Assembly: GCA_020850995.1 (NCBI GenBank)
Contig: JADZDP010000204.1
Span: 1 to 37,468 of the forward strand
Source: Deltaproteobacteria bacterium
Lineage (GTDB): Bacteria; Myxococcota; UBA727; VGSZ01
Length of the DNA: 37,468 bases
Reading direction: 5' to 3'
Position 1 is the first letter of the stretch. Every line of letters starts with the position of its first letter. This document shows positions 8,718 through 16,912 of this stretch, one piece after another. The position numbers were made by a program, and so were the translations under genes. The notes beneath the pieces are model-generated. The model was given only the letters and a program-made list of their open reading frames with translations. It had not been told where the DNA came from and ran no database searches.

Positions 8718-9308
8718 TCAGCCGCTCCGCTGCATGCGCTCGAGGACGGGCACGGCGACGTGGCCGCCGACACACAGAATCAAACAGGCGTTGAGCACGC
8801 GCAGGGCCAGCGGGGTCGCCTGTTCGCGCAGCAGCATCCACGCGATCACCGTGGGGATCAGCAGCGTCACCAGCACCGTGCCGCGCACGATCAACGACGC
8901 CACGGGCCCCTGCACCTTGGCCAACGAGAAGCGCGTGGCACGCCACAGCGCCACCGCGTACACGCTGCTGATCGTCATGGCCTTCCACCACAGGGGCGAG
9001 CGGCTAGCGTCGGTCCAGATGCCCACGAAGATCAGCGCCACCGCCACGCAAGACGCGACCACCCCGACGTACGAGAGCAGCGAGGGGCGCTGCTCGCCGG
9101 CGTCGGCGCAGGCGATGGCCATGGCGCCAAAGATGCCCGTGACCACGGCGGTGTTGATGATCTTGGCGAGCGTCTCACCGAGCGGCTCGCCGCGCAGCAC
9201 GGCGAGCACCGCGATGATCACCCCGGCGCCGATGAGCACGAGCATGAGGCGCAGCAGGAGCTGGCGCAGCGAGGACGTCGGCGATGGCGGCGGCACTTCG
9301 GTGGTCAT
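8718..9308 (-). CDS. Six-helix integral membrane protein of unknown function
   Basis: This 196-residue protein is mostly hydrophobic, with about six predicted transmembrane helices (near residues 17-38, 50-68, 77-98, 107-122, 139-160, 169-189) and a Pro-rich cytoplasmic N-terminus. No catalytic or transporter motif is recognisable. It lies upstream of the TolB-like/kelch pair on the same strand (gap of 117 bp) and is divergent from the TPM gene. I cannot assign a family. Confidence 0.65.
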   Translation of the reverse strand: MTTEVPPPSPTSSLRQLLLRLMLVLIGAGVIIAVLAVLRGEPLGETLAKIINTAVVTGIFGAMAIACADAGEQRPSLLSYVGVVASCVAVALIFVGIWTDASRSPLWWKAMTISSVYAVALWRATRFSLAKVQGPVASLIVRGTVLVTLLIPTVIAWMLLREQATPLALRVLNACLILCVGGHVAVPVLERMQRSG

Positions 9309-9395
9309 GCGCCGATGTTCCGGTGTGGCGCCTGCCGCGGCAAGCGCGCGCCATCACGAGACAGTGCAGCGCACATCGGCCGAGCCAGAACGCGC

Positions 9396-9401
9396 TACCC
9401 T
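9396..9401 (+). promoter_or_regulatory. Candidate -10 hexamer for a leaderless TPM-protein mRNA
   Basis: TACCCT ends exactly 6 nt before the ATG at 9408, so transcription starting at the usual distance would begin at the start codon. There is no Shine-Dalgarno. No clear -35 box is visible. Confidence 0.4.
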
Positions 9402-9407
9402 CACGCC

Positions 9408-11099
9408 ATGATGCTCTTCGCTACCGCCCTTGGCACCTTGCTCGCGGCCACCTCGCCGGGCGCTATCGCCGATCCCCGGCCTGCCTCTCAAGTGGTGGAC
9501 CTCACGGGCACGCTCGGCCCCGCGCAGATCGCCGCCATCAACGGCGACGCGCAGCGCGGTCGCGCCGGCGGTGAGCTGATGGTCGTGGTGGTGCGCTCCA
9601 CCGACGGCATGAACCCGCGCCAGTGGACCACCGACGTCTTCAACCGCTGGGGGCTCGACGAGAAGGCGCGCAACCGTGGCGTGCTGCTCATGGCCGCCAT
9701 CGGCGATCGCAAGGCCGAGATCGTGATCGGCGACGGCTTCCCCGGCGAGGTGACGCGAACCACCGACGCCATCATGGCCGACGTGGTGGTGGCGCGCTTC
9801 AAGGCCGGTGACCCACAAGGGGCGCTGGTGCAAGGCGCGCGCGCCATCGTCGATCGGGTGCTGGTGCCGGGCGGCGCGCCCGCCACTGCCACCACCGAAC
9901 CCTGGCGCGGCCCCGTGCTGGACGTCGCCCCCGACGTCGAAACGACAGCGCCGCCGCCCCCGCCCGCCGAGGTGGTCGGGGCAGCGCGCGCGCCGGTGGT
10001 GCTGAGCGTGCCCGACCCCCGCGCCAGTCGCGGTGTTGTCGACGGTGCGCGCGTCTTCAGCAAGCGCGAGCTGGCCGAGCTGCGCGACGCCCTCGCGGCC
10101 TTGCCGAAGCTCGACGCGGCCGTGGTGACGGCCACCGAGACCGGCGGGCTCGACGCCGCTACCTTCGCCCGTGGGCTGTTCCTCCGCCTGCAGACCGAGG
10201 CCGGCGCCGAGCGCGCCGCGCTCCTCGTGGTGATCGCGCCGCGCGCCGCCAAGCAGGGGCCGCCCGCGCCGCCTGCCGTCGAGCTCGTGTTGAGCGCAGC
10301 GTTTCCCCCTATGGTGGCAGAAGGGAAGGACGCGCAGGTGAGCGCCGCGTGGCTGGCGGCGGTGGCGCAAGATCCCAAGGCGCGCGGGGCGGCGACATTG
10401 CAGGCGGTGCGCTCCCTGGCCGGCCTCGACGAGGAGCTGACCCAGTGGCAGGCGCAGTGGCAGGCGCAGCAGGCGAAGCGCGCCGAGGACGCGCGGCGCG
10501 CGCGCATGGCGGAGGCACAGCAACGCGCGGAGCAGGCGGCCGCGACCGCTGCCATCGAGGAGGACCACCGTCGCGAGCCCCCGCTGCTCGAGCGCCTTGG
10601 CCTCTGGGGCATGGGCGCCGTCGGGCTCGGCTTCTGTGGCTTCTTGCTCGGCGTGCGCGAGCTGGTGCGCCGCTGGCCGCGCAAGTGCGCGAAGTGCCGC
10701 GTGCCCATGGAGCGCCTCGGCGAAGAGCTCGACGACCAGCACCTGTCGGAGGGCGAGAAGGCCGAGGAGCGCGTGGGATCGGTCGACTACGACGTGTGGT
10801 CGTGTCCCGAGTGCGGCGAGCTGCGCAAGCTGCGCTGGGGGGCCCTCATCACCTCATACAGCAGGTGCACGAGCTGCTCCTTTCGCACGCTCTCGTCGAC
10901 GAGCCGCACCTTGCAGGCCGCCACGCAGTACTCCACCGGTCTGGCGGAGGTCACCGAGAGCTGCGCGCACTGCGGCTTCCATCGCGTCTACACGCGCGCC
11001 ATCCCGCGCCGGCCCAAGCCCTCGTCGAGCGGCTCCTCGTCCTCGGGGCGGTCGAGCCGCGGCAGCTCGTCGGGGCGCGGCAGCTCCGGATCGTGGTGA
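9408..11099 (+). CDS. TPM-domain membrane protein with C-terminal Cys-rich (zinc-ribbon-like) region
   Basis: This 563-residue protein has a signal peptide (cleavage near residue 21), a TPM domain (about 25-150; VVDLTGTLGPAQIAAIN, MVVVVRSTDG, NRGVLLMAAIGDRKAEIVIG), a second, degenerate TPM-like half (about 195-340), a Gln/Ala/Glu-rich coiled coil (about 342-385) and one transmembrane helix (about 396-417). The cytoplasmic tail has four CxxC pairs (CAKC, CPEC, CTSC, CAHC) that could bind zinc, and ends in a Ser/Gly/Arg stretch closing with SGSW. TPM proteins (YgcG relatives) have roles in photosystem assembly or envelope homeostasis, and some are acid phosphatases. The ATG at 9408 is selected because it opens a signal peptide; the reading frame stays open for 600 nt upstream only as GC-rich shadow. 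Confidence 0.8.
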   Translation: MMLFATALGTLLAATSPGAIADPRPASQVVDLTGTLGPAQIAAINGDAQRGRAGGELMVVVVRSTDGMNPRQWTTDVFNRWGLDEKARNRGVLLMAAIGDRKAEIVIGDGFPGEVTRTTDAIMADVVVARFKAGDPQGALVQGARAIVDRVLVPGGAPATATTEPWRGPVLDVAPDVETTAPPPPPAEVVGAARAPVVLSVPDPRASRGVVDGARVFSKRELAELRDALAALPKLDAAVVTATETGGLDAATFARGLFLRLQTEAGAERAALLVVIAPRAAKQGPPAPPAVELVLSAAFPPMVAEGKDAQVSAAWLAAVAQDPKARGAATLQAVRSLAGLDEELTQWQAQWQAQQAKRAEDARRARMAEAQQRAEQAAATAAIEEDHRREPPLLERLGLWGMGAVGLGFCGFLLGVRELVRRWPRKCAKCRVPMERLGEELDDQHLSEGEKAEERVGSVDYDVWSCPECGELRKLRWGALITSYSRCTSCSFRTLSSTSRTLQAATQYSTGLAEVTESCAHCGFHRVYTRAIPRRPKPSSSGSSSSGRSSRGSSSGRGSSGSW

Positions 11100-11258
11100 G
11101 CGCGCGCGACGGTGGCGCGCCACACGCCGCGCCAGCGAGACGCCACACGCCCGCAACACGATAGAGCGACGCCGCGACCGTCGAGACGCGCGGGAACGGC
11201 TTCCGCCCACACACCCGGAGGCGTGGCACGAGCTGTGCTTTGGCTCACGTGCACCACC

Positions 11259-11266
11259 AAAGGGGG
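11259..11266 (+). promoter_or_regulatory. Strong Shine-Dalgarno placed before an ATA codon
   Basis: AAAGGGGG lies 5 nt before ATA (11272), which opens the vWA reading frame right before its lipoprotein signal peptide. No ATG, GTG or TTG occurs in this frame at a suitable distance. This marks ATA as the ancestral start position. Confidence 0.6.
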
Positions 11267-11271
11267 CTCCC

Positions 11272-12336
11272 ATACACGCGAAACGCTCGTCCAAATTCCT
11301 CACCCTCACGCTCACGGCAGCGCTGTGCGCTTGCTTCGACCTCGGGCTGTATCCCCCGGTGTCCGGGCCCCCAGGCCCCGAGGACGGCGTCAACGACGGT
11401 GTTGTCGACGACATCGACGATGAGCCGGTCGACACTCCGCCGAGCGCCGCCCGCCCGTCGGCCGTTGGCATCACCTATGAGCAGCCCGCGCCCAACGTGC
11501 TCTTGCTGGTCGATCGCTCGGGCTCCATGGCGGAGCCGGGCGCTTGCACGACCTCTCCCTGCCCGAGCAAGTGGCAGCAGCTGCTCGCCCTGGGCGGGTA
11601 CCTCAACGACGTGAAGACCAGGGCGCGCCTGGGCCTGGGCGTGTTCCCAGCGCCGGAGGACCGCGACTGCGGCGTGTCCTCGGAGCTGCTGGTGCCGATC
11701 GCCCAAGCGTCCAACATCGATCAACAGATCCTCAACGCAGTCGCCGACCTTGGTCCGGGCGGGCGCACGCCCATCGCGGCAGCGCTCGCCGCGGTGGGGC
11801 AGAGCGGGACCCTCGACGATCCCGCGCGCGACAACGTGGTGGTGTAGTTGACCGACGGCATGCCGAACTGCGCGTGCGAGAGCGACAGCGAGTGCGAACG
11901 CAGCGAGGCCGTGGCTGCTGTCGAGGCGCTGCGCAATCGCAACGTGCCCATCCGCGTCGACGTGGTCGGCTTCGGCGAGTCCGCAGACGTCGCCAGCGAG
12001 ACCCTGTCGGCCATGGCGATGGCGGCGGGGACCGACCTGCCCGGCGACGTGAAGTACTTCCGCGCCAGCACCATCGAAGAACTGATCGCGCGGCTGTACC
12101 AGGTGGCCGCGGGCCTGGCGCCGTGCCGCTTCAGCCTCGATGACCGGCCCGCGCCCGACGATCTGGTGGTGCACCTCGACGACACCGAGGTCGCCGCCTG
12201 CGAGAACGCGCCGTGTGGCGCCGGCTACATCTACGACACGACCCAGGGGACCGTGGAGCTGTACGGCGCGAGCTGCGCTGCCATCCGCGACGGGCAGTGC
12301 CACCAGGTGTGGTTCGAGAGCCGACCGGGGGGTTGA
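11272..12336 (+). pseudogene. von Willebrand factor A lipoprotein, interrupted by an in-frame TAG and lacking a standard start
   Basis: A single frame from 11272 to 12336 encodes a vWA-domain lipoprotein of about 353 residues, broken by TAG at 11845-11847. The N-terminal half has a signal peptide with a Cys in the LCAC lipobox and the MIDAS motif DRSGSM. GGRTPIAAAL supplies the Thr, and the MIDAS Asp (LTDGMPNC) comes immediately after the TAG. The interrupted context VVV-stop-LTDG fits a mutated Tyr codon (TAC/TAT to TAG). The start position has ATA instead of ATG. A TTG directly follows the stop and could allow reinitiation of the C-terminal half (162 aa, with paired Cys in CACESDSEC and ACENAPCG). 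It may be a recent pseudogene, a consensus error at two sites, or a readthrough product. Confidence 0.75.
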
Positions 12337-12456
12337 GGGTCAGGGGCGCGAGACGTGGCGCGCGCGGTGGGGGTCGACGGCGCGCCCGACTCGAGGGTCA
12401 CCTTGGCGACGCGGACGTCGCGCGCACGGAGACCATGACGCTGCCTGTCCCGTGGA

Positions 12457-12492
12457 CGCGGATCGGGCGCGCGCAGGCGCGCCCGATCCGCG
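12457..12492. terminator. 16-bp perfect GC hairpin between the vWA gene and the kinase
   Basis: Arms 12457-12472 and 12477-12492 are fully complementary around a GCAG tetraloop. There is no T-tract, so it would be an atypical terminator or a processing/stability hairpin. It sits about 120 bp after the vWA stop and about 90 bp before the kinase ATG. Apart from this and the TAGTCT hexamer, positions 12337-12580 hold nothing I can identify. Confidence 0.5.
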
Positions 12493-12563
12493 CGCCGCGC
12501 GTACGATCGCGAGACACGCGCCCATCGCGGCACCCTCGTTCCGCCGCGGCGCGACGGCTGCGG

Positions 12564-12569
12564 TAGTCT
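12564..12569 (+). promoter_or_regulatory. Candidate -10 hexamer for the kinase gene
   Basis: TAGTCT lies 11 nt before the ATG at 12581, with no Shine-Dalgarno between. This would give a 5' leader of only a few nucleotides. Confidence 0.35.
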
Positions 12570-12580
12570 CACGCAGCATC

Positions 12581-14389
12581 ATGTCGGGCACGCATGACCC
12601 GAACCTCAACGAGCTGGGGACGAAGCCGATCCACGGCGCGGCGACCGCCTCACCCACGATACCGGTGTACGCGCTGCCCGCGCGCCTGGGACGCTACACG
12701 CTCACCGAGCGCATCGGCGTCGGCGGCATGGCCGAGGTGTTCGTGGCGCTGCAAGACGGGCCCGCCGGTTTCCAGAAGCAGGTCGTGGTCAAGCGCATCC
12801 TGCCGCACCTGGCGCAGGACCCGCGCTTCGTCGAGATGTTCCAGCGCGAAGCGCGCCTGGCCGCGTCGCTGCACCACACCAACATCGTCGAGGTGTTCGA
12901 GCTCGACAGCGACGGCGACGCGCACTTCATCGCCATGGAGCGCATCGAGGGCTTGACGGTGCACCGCCTGGCGCGCCGCACGTGGCACGCCGAGCTGAGC
13001 ATCCCGCTCGAGGTCGTTTGCGGCATCGCTGCAGACGCGGCGCTGGGGTTGCAGCACGCGCACGAGCGCGGGTTGGTGCACCGCGACATCAGTCCCGAGA
13101 ACCTGATGATCAACACCGAGGGCGTCACCAAGGTGCTCGACTTCGGCATCGCCCGCTCGACGGCGAGCACGTCGACCCTGACCAAGACCGGCGAGCTCAA
13201 GGGCAAGCTGCCGTTCATGGCGCCCGAGCAGATCCGCGGTGACGACGTCGACTCACGCGCCGACCTGTACGCCCTCGGTGTCACCATGTACTGGCTGTTG
13301 ACCGGCCAGCGCCCCATCACCGCCAAGTCCGAGGTGATGCTGTTGCACGCCGCGCTCACCGAAGTGCCGCGGCGGGCGAGCGAGCTCAACCCGCAAGTCC
13401 AGCCCGGCGTCGACGCGCTCGTGCTCGCGCTCCTCGAGAAGCGGCCCGGCGATCGCCCGGCGAGCGGCCAAGAGGTGTACGACGCCCTGGCGCACGACCT
13501 CCCGGCCCGCTCCGTCTTGTCTGCGCCCTTCGTCAAGGAGGCGATGGCGCTGCCAGACGCGGAGCCGGGCTCGGACCTCGGGACCTCAGAGAGCTTCATC
13601 GCGTCGTCACCGCGGACGCCGCGCATCATCACCGGCTGGCGGCGTGCCCTGGCCGCCGACGCCGAGCGTGAGGCCAAGCGCGTCGCGGCCGAGCAGGCGG
13701 CGAGCGCCCCACGCGTGTCGACGTCGAACGCGCACCGGCGCGCCCTCGCCCTGGCCGTCGGCGCCGCGGCCGCGCTTTGCCTGGCGGTGGCGGGCGTGGC
13801 GGTGCGATGGGGCGCGAGCACGCCGGGGCCGGATCGGGCAGCGCAGGTCGATAGCGGGCCGATCGCGCCGTCACCGTCGCCGCCGTTGGTCGCGGCGCCA
13901 CCCACCGAGGTGCCCGGTGCCGCGCCGCCGCAACCGCCGAACCCGGTTCGACCCGTCGCCGAGCCCGAAGCGACCAAGGTGCGTGCCCAGGCGAGGCCCA
14001 AGAAGGTCCAGCTGCGCGGGCCCGCGGGCGTGCGCTGGACGAGCTCGAAGGGCAAGGCGCTCGGCGCCGGCAGCACCAGCGCAGAGGTGCCGGGCGACGC
14101 CACGAGCGTGGTCGCGCTCGACGTCAAGCGCGGCGTCAAGACGGTGGTGGCCCTCGACGACGACGTCGCCGATTACGCCAAGGCGCCGCGCGGCAAGCTC
14201 GACCTGCGCGCCTTCCCCTTCGCGGAGGTGTTCTTGGGCAGCGAGGGGCTCGGCTTGACGCCGCTGCCGCCCATCAGCGCGGTCGCCGGCTCCTACAAGA
14301 TCCGCTTCGTCTACAAAGGGCGTGAAGAGGTGCGCACCGTCGTGCTCGGCCGCGATCGCATCGAGCGCGTGGTGGTCGACTTCCGCTAA
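12581..14389 (+). CDS. Eukaryotic-like Ser/Thr protein kinase with one transmembrane segment
   Basis: This 602-residue PknB-type kinase has a catalytic domain at about residues 38-310. The glycine loop is IGVGGMAEVF, the ATP-binding Lys71 lies in VVVKRI, the catalytic loop is HRDISPEN (Asp169), then DFG (187-189) and APEQ. The Ile-Ser variant of HRDLKPEN is common in myxobacterial kinases and keeps the catalytic Asp and Asn. A Ser/Thr-rich juxtamembrane region leads to a transmembrane helix (about 387-408). A Pro-rich stretch and a C-terminal extracytoplasmic beta domain ending in a PEGA-like LDLRAFPFAEVFLGSEGLG/YKIRFVYKG segment follow. It probably transduces an envelope signal by phosphorylating cytoplasmic proteins. 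The stop codon directly abuts repeat element A. Confidence 0.9.
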   Translation: MSGTHDPNLNELGTKPIHGAATASPTIPVYALPARLGRYTLTERIGVGGMAEVFVALQDGPAGFQKQVVVKRILPHLAQDPRFVEMFQREARLAASLHHTNIVEVFELDSDGDAHFIAMERIEGLTVHRLARRTWHAELSIPLEVVCGIAADAALGLQHAHERGLVHRDISPENLMINTEGVTKVLDFGIARSTASTSTLTKTGELKGKLPFMAPEQIRGDDVDSRADLYALGVTMYWLLTGQRPITAKSEVMLLHAALTEVPRRASELNPQVQPGVDALVLALLEKRPGDRPASGQEVYDALAHDLPARSVLSAPFVKEAMALPDAEPGSDLGTSESFIASSPRTPRIITGWRRALAADAEREAKRVAAEQAASAPRVSTSNAHRRALALAVGAAAALCLAVAGVAVRWGASTPGPDRAAQVDSGPIAPSPSPPLVAAPPTEVPGAAPPQPPNPVRPVAEPEATKVRAQARPKKVQLRGPAGVRWTSSKGKALGAGSTSAEVPGDATSVVALDVKRGVKTVVALDDDVADYAKAPRGKLDLRAFPFAEVFLGSEGLGLTPLPPISAVAGSYKIRFVYKGREEVRTVVLGRDRIERVVVDFR

Positions 14390-14548
14390 GGGACCGCGAA
14401 TGGACAAGTCGATCGGTGATCGCCAGCGAGGCGCGTCGATGGCAAGGAGCCCCGCAGGGCCGTGGCCGTCGCCACGAACCGAGGACGCGACGCCGCCAGC
14501 GACGATGGATCGCTCGCGAGGACGACTGAGTTGTCCGTTCGCGGGCCC
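14390..14548 (+). repeat. Structured intergenic element, copy A (divergent member)
   Basis: This 159-bp element lies between the convergent kinase and TPR genes. Its ends pair over 21 positions (18 Watson-Crick plus a T-G wobble; GCGAATGGACAA against TTGTCCGTTCGC). Inside, CGTCGATGGC pairs with GCCAGCGACG, and GTGGC-CGTC-GCCAC forms a hairpin. The loops around these stems match copies B and C (AAGGAGC, AGGGCC, ACCGAG, ACGCGACGC) although the stem sequences differ, so structure is conserved over sequence. No ORF of its own is apparent. Confidence 0.7.
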
Positions 14549-14558
14549 TCACCGGCGC

Positions 14559-15218
14559 TCAAGGCCCGACGTCGAAGGCGAGCACGGCGCCGCTGCCGCC
14601 GAGCAGGAGCACGCCGGCGCCGAACAGCGCCGCCGCGGCGGCGACCTGCACGTCGCGGTCGACCTGGGCGCGCGCCGCGTCGTCTTGGAAGGTCTCGGTG
14701 TCGTCGATGATGCCCTTGTTGACGACGGCGAGGCCGGTGGCCACCGCCCCCGCGGCGACGCAGAGCGCGCCGAGCGCGCCGATGCCCCCGGCCAGCACCC
14801 ACGGCGCGTCGCGCACCGGCGAATCGGGCCTGGCGTCGGGCGCCGTCGACGCGGCGCCCGGCGGAGGCGTGCGTGGCGGCGCCTCGGCCAGCGCCGCGCG
14901 CACCGCGAGGAATTCTTCTTCGACCTTCGGCGACACCTCCACGGGGATGGTCGCCGCGGGGCTCAGTCGCAGCGCGTCCTCGAAGGCCCGTCGCGCCGAC
15001 GCGCTGTCACCAGCGCCCGCGTAGGCGAGCCCGAGCCACATCAGCGCGCTCGCCCGTTCCCCGGCGGGTCGATCAGCGACGAGCGCGGCGGTCTGGAAGC
15101 GAAACACCGCCTGCTCGTATTCGCTCTCTTGGTAGAGGCGTTGACCCTCCACGAACGACGGGTCGTCGGCCAGCGGCATGGCCAGGGGCAGCACCAGGAG
15201 CAGCGTCAGCGTGGTCAT
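14559..15218 (-). CDS. Exported TPR-like protein with two C-terminal membrane helices
   Basis: This 219-residue protein has a signal peptide (about 1-17, cleavage after MPLA) and a tetratricopeptide-type helical region (about 20-90; FVEGQRLYQESEYEQAVFRF and LGLAYAGAGDSASARRAFED). A Pro/Ala linker leads to two hydrophobic helices (about 138-166 and 192-215). TPR repeats mediate protein-protein contact. Its ATG overlaps the stop of the upstream duplicated-domain lipoprotein as ATGA, so the two are translationally coupled and likely partners. It converges on the kinase gene, with repeat element A between the two stop codons. Confidence 0.75.
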   Translation of the reverse strand: MTTLTLLLVLPLAMPLADDPSFVEGQRLYQESEYEQAVFRFQTAALVADRPAGERASALMWLGLAYAGAGDSASARRAFEDALRLSPAATIPVEVSPKVEEEFLAVRAALAEAPPRTPPPGAASTAPDARPDSPVRDAPWVLAGGIGALGALCVAAGAVATGLAVVNKGIIDDTETFQDDAARAQVDRDVQVAAAAALFGAGVLLLGGSGAVLAFDVGP

Positions 15219-16804
15219 GGCAGGGCCCGCACCAGCACCTGAAGGCGCTTCACGACGTAGTCGTCGGCGTTCTCCGCGAAGGTCCAGTCGCTGTTCCCGG
15301 TCGCCTGCGTGCCGATCCCGAGGTCGCTCATGCCCGGGTTCCCCGCCGCCGCCCCCCAGTTGTTGTAGGCGAACAGAGTTTCACCCGTGGCGTGGTTGTG
15401 CACTTGCATCGAGCCGTAGGTGCCAGCGGTGGCCAGGTCGCCGTCGTCGAAGGCCGCCGCGTCGGCGTTCGGCACCGGCAGCGCGTTGCCCTCAGCGTAG
15501 TTGGTGGGCCAGAACTCGATGTTGAGCGTGGCTAGCGCGCTCCCCTCGGTGACGACGTTCGAGGCCACCTCGCCGTCGTCGAGCACGTGCTGGAAGAAGG
15601 CCCCGCTCGACGCTACTGGCACGCCGAGCTTGCCCGCCTCGACGGTGAAGGCCGCGGCCGACACCCACACGAATTCAAGCGGGCCGCTACCGCGCTGCAG
15701 CTCCAGGTACCAGGCGACGCGATCGAAGGAGCCCGGCGGCGCGAGCGCCGTGTGGTCCTCGGTGTACGAGGGCCCGGTGGTGTTGCCGTAGAGGGCCATG
15801 TCGGGGATGTCGAGGTCGTACACCTGGCGGTAGCCCGCGTGCAGCGCGCCGTCGACGTTGGCGGCGACGTTGGCGGGTACGCCGGGCAGGGAGGGATCGA
15901 CGGTCGCGCGATCGGGGCGGACGTTCACCACCACGACGAGGTGCTTCTTGCTGTAGCGCGCGGCGTTGTCGGAGAAGGTCCAATCGGGGTTGCCCGTGGA
16001 TTGGTTGCCGATGCCGAGCTCGAGGTCGTTGCTGGGATTGGCTCCGCCCCAGTCGCTGAAGCCGAAGATGGTGCGCCCCTCGACGTGGTTGTGGATCTGC
16101 ATCGACCCGTGACCGCTGCTCACGCTTGCGCCGCCATCGCCGAAGTCGAAGCTCGCGTCGTCGGCGTTCGGGGGTGAAAGCGGCGCGGCGTTGTTGTCGG
16201 CGCCGTAGTTGCTCGGCCAGAACTCGATGTTGAGATCGGCGAGGTCTTCGCCGGCGGCGACGCCGGGGTGGTTCGTCACCACACGCGCATGCGCGAGGTC
16301 GCGCTGGTGCACGACTCCGACCCTCGCAGTGGGAACGCCGACGGCGCTGGCCTCGGCCGCCAGGGCGTCGAGCTCCACGTACACCCACGAGAGCGCGCCG
16401 CCTTCCTCGAGCTCGAGGTAGTAGCCCACGCGCGTGAACGGGGCGTGGAAGGCCGCGGCCGCGTCGTAGCTGTAGGGTGGGTTGGTGGCGTTGAAGCGCG
16501 CCCCCGTGGTGGGGATCTGCATGCGATACACCACGCCGTAGCCACCGAGCCCCGGCACGTTGTCGAGGAGCTCACCCTCGCCCTCACCCTCGCCCTCGCC
16601 CTCGCCCTCGCCCTCGCCCTCGCCCTCACCCTCACCCTCACCTTCGCCCTCGCCTTCGCTCGTGCCGGCGATCCGGCAGCGAGCGGCGACGCACACGAAG
16701 CCCTCGATGCAGGGGTGCACGTCGTTGCAGCGGTGGTCGGCGAGCGACTCCCGCGGGCAGGCCGCCGCAAGCAAGATCAGGATCAGCGCGAGCAGCGAGC
16801 GCAT
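15215..16804 (-). CDS. Lipoprotein with Gly-Glu linker and a tandemly duplicated about 200-residue domain
   Basis: This 529-residue lipoprotein (lipobox LAAAC; ATG at 16804) has a Cys-rich module (CNDVHPCIEGFVC) near residue 30 and a Glu-Gly linker (about 50-78). Two homologous domains follow, at about 82-298 and 320-527. Each repeats the same string of motifs: YYLELE or WYLELQRG, a WVYVELDALA or FVWVSAAAFT strand, LNIEFWPSNYG or LNIEFWPTNYA, GSMQIHNH or GSMQVHNH, FGFSDWGG or FAYNNWGA, and NPDWTFSDNA or NSDWTFAENA. This domain type resembles modules attached to sialate-O-acetylesterase-like and other secreted proteins of Planctomycetes and Myxococcota, possibly carbohydrate-binding, though that is inference. 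It is coupled to the downstream TPR gene. Confidence 0.8.
   Translation of the reverse strand: MRSLLALILILLAAACPRESLADHRCNDVHPCIEGFVCVAARCRIAGTSEGEGEGEGEGEGEGEGEGEGEGEGEGEGELLDNVPGLGGYGVVYRMQIPTTGARFNATNPPYSYDAAAAFHAPFTRVGYYLELEEGGALSWVYVELDALAAEASAVGVPTARVGVVHQRDLAHARVVTNHPGVAAGEDLADLNIEFWPSNYGADNNAAPLSPPNADDASFDFGDGGASVSSGHGSMQIHNHVEGRTIFGFSDWGGANPSNDLELGIGNQSTGNPDWTFSDNAARYSKKHLVVVVNVRPDRATVDPSLPGVPANVAANVDGALHAGYRQVYDLDIPDMALYGNTTGPSYTEDHTALAPPGSFDRVAWYLELQRGSGPLEFVWVSAAAFTVEAGKLGVPVASSGAFFQHVLDDGEVASNVVTEGSALATLNIEFWPTNYAEGNALPVPNADAAAFDDGDLATAGTYGSMQVHNHATGETLFAYNNWGAAAGNPGMSDLGIGTQATGNSDWTFAENADDYVVKRLQVLVRALP
16571..16657 (-). repeat. Coding hexanucleotide Gly-Glu repeat, about 14.5 units
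   Basis: Tandem GARGGN units on the minus strand encode 14 Glu-Gly pairs plus a final Glu between the Cys-rich module and the first duplicated domain. It is the same kind of tract as at 2500-2577, in an otherwise unrelated lipoprotein. Confidence 0.95.
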
Positions 16805-16900
16805 CGTCGTGCAGCTCGTGATGTTAGCGCGGATGCCGTTCGCCTTGGCCAGCGCCGGGCTGAAACACCGCACCTACCTGCTCTCCAGCGTCTCGTCGGC

Positions 16901-16906
16901 TATGCT
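16901..16906 (+). promoter_or_regulatory. Candidate -10 hexamer for a leaderless DacB mRNA
   Basis: TATGCT ends exactly 6 nt before the GTG at 16913, with no Shine-Dalgarno. The arrangement predicts a transcript starting at or within one base of the initiation codon. Confidence 0.45.
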
Positions 16907-16912
16907 CGCGCG

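Noticed and set aside
11101..11183. Inverted repeat and palindromes after the TPM gene (CGACGGT/ACCGTCG, GTGGCGCGCCAC)
   Set aside because: Short, GC-only pairings are expected often at this base composition, and there is no T-tract or second copy to support a terminator or element.
11845..11847. Genome-wide recoding of TAG
   Set aside because: TAG ends the rhodanese, crtZ and Gly-Glu lipoprotein genes at sensible positions, so it works as a normal stop here.
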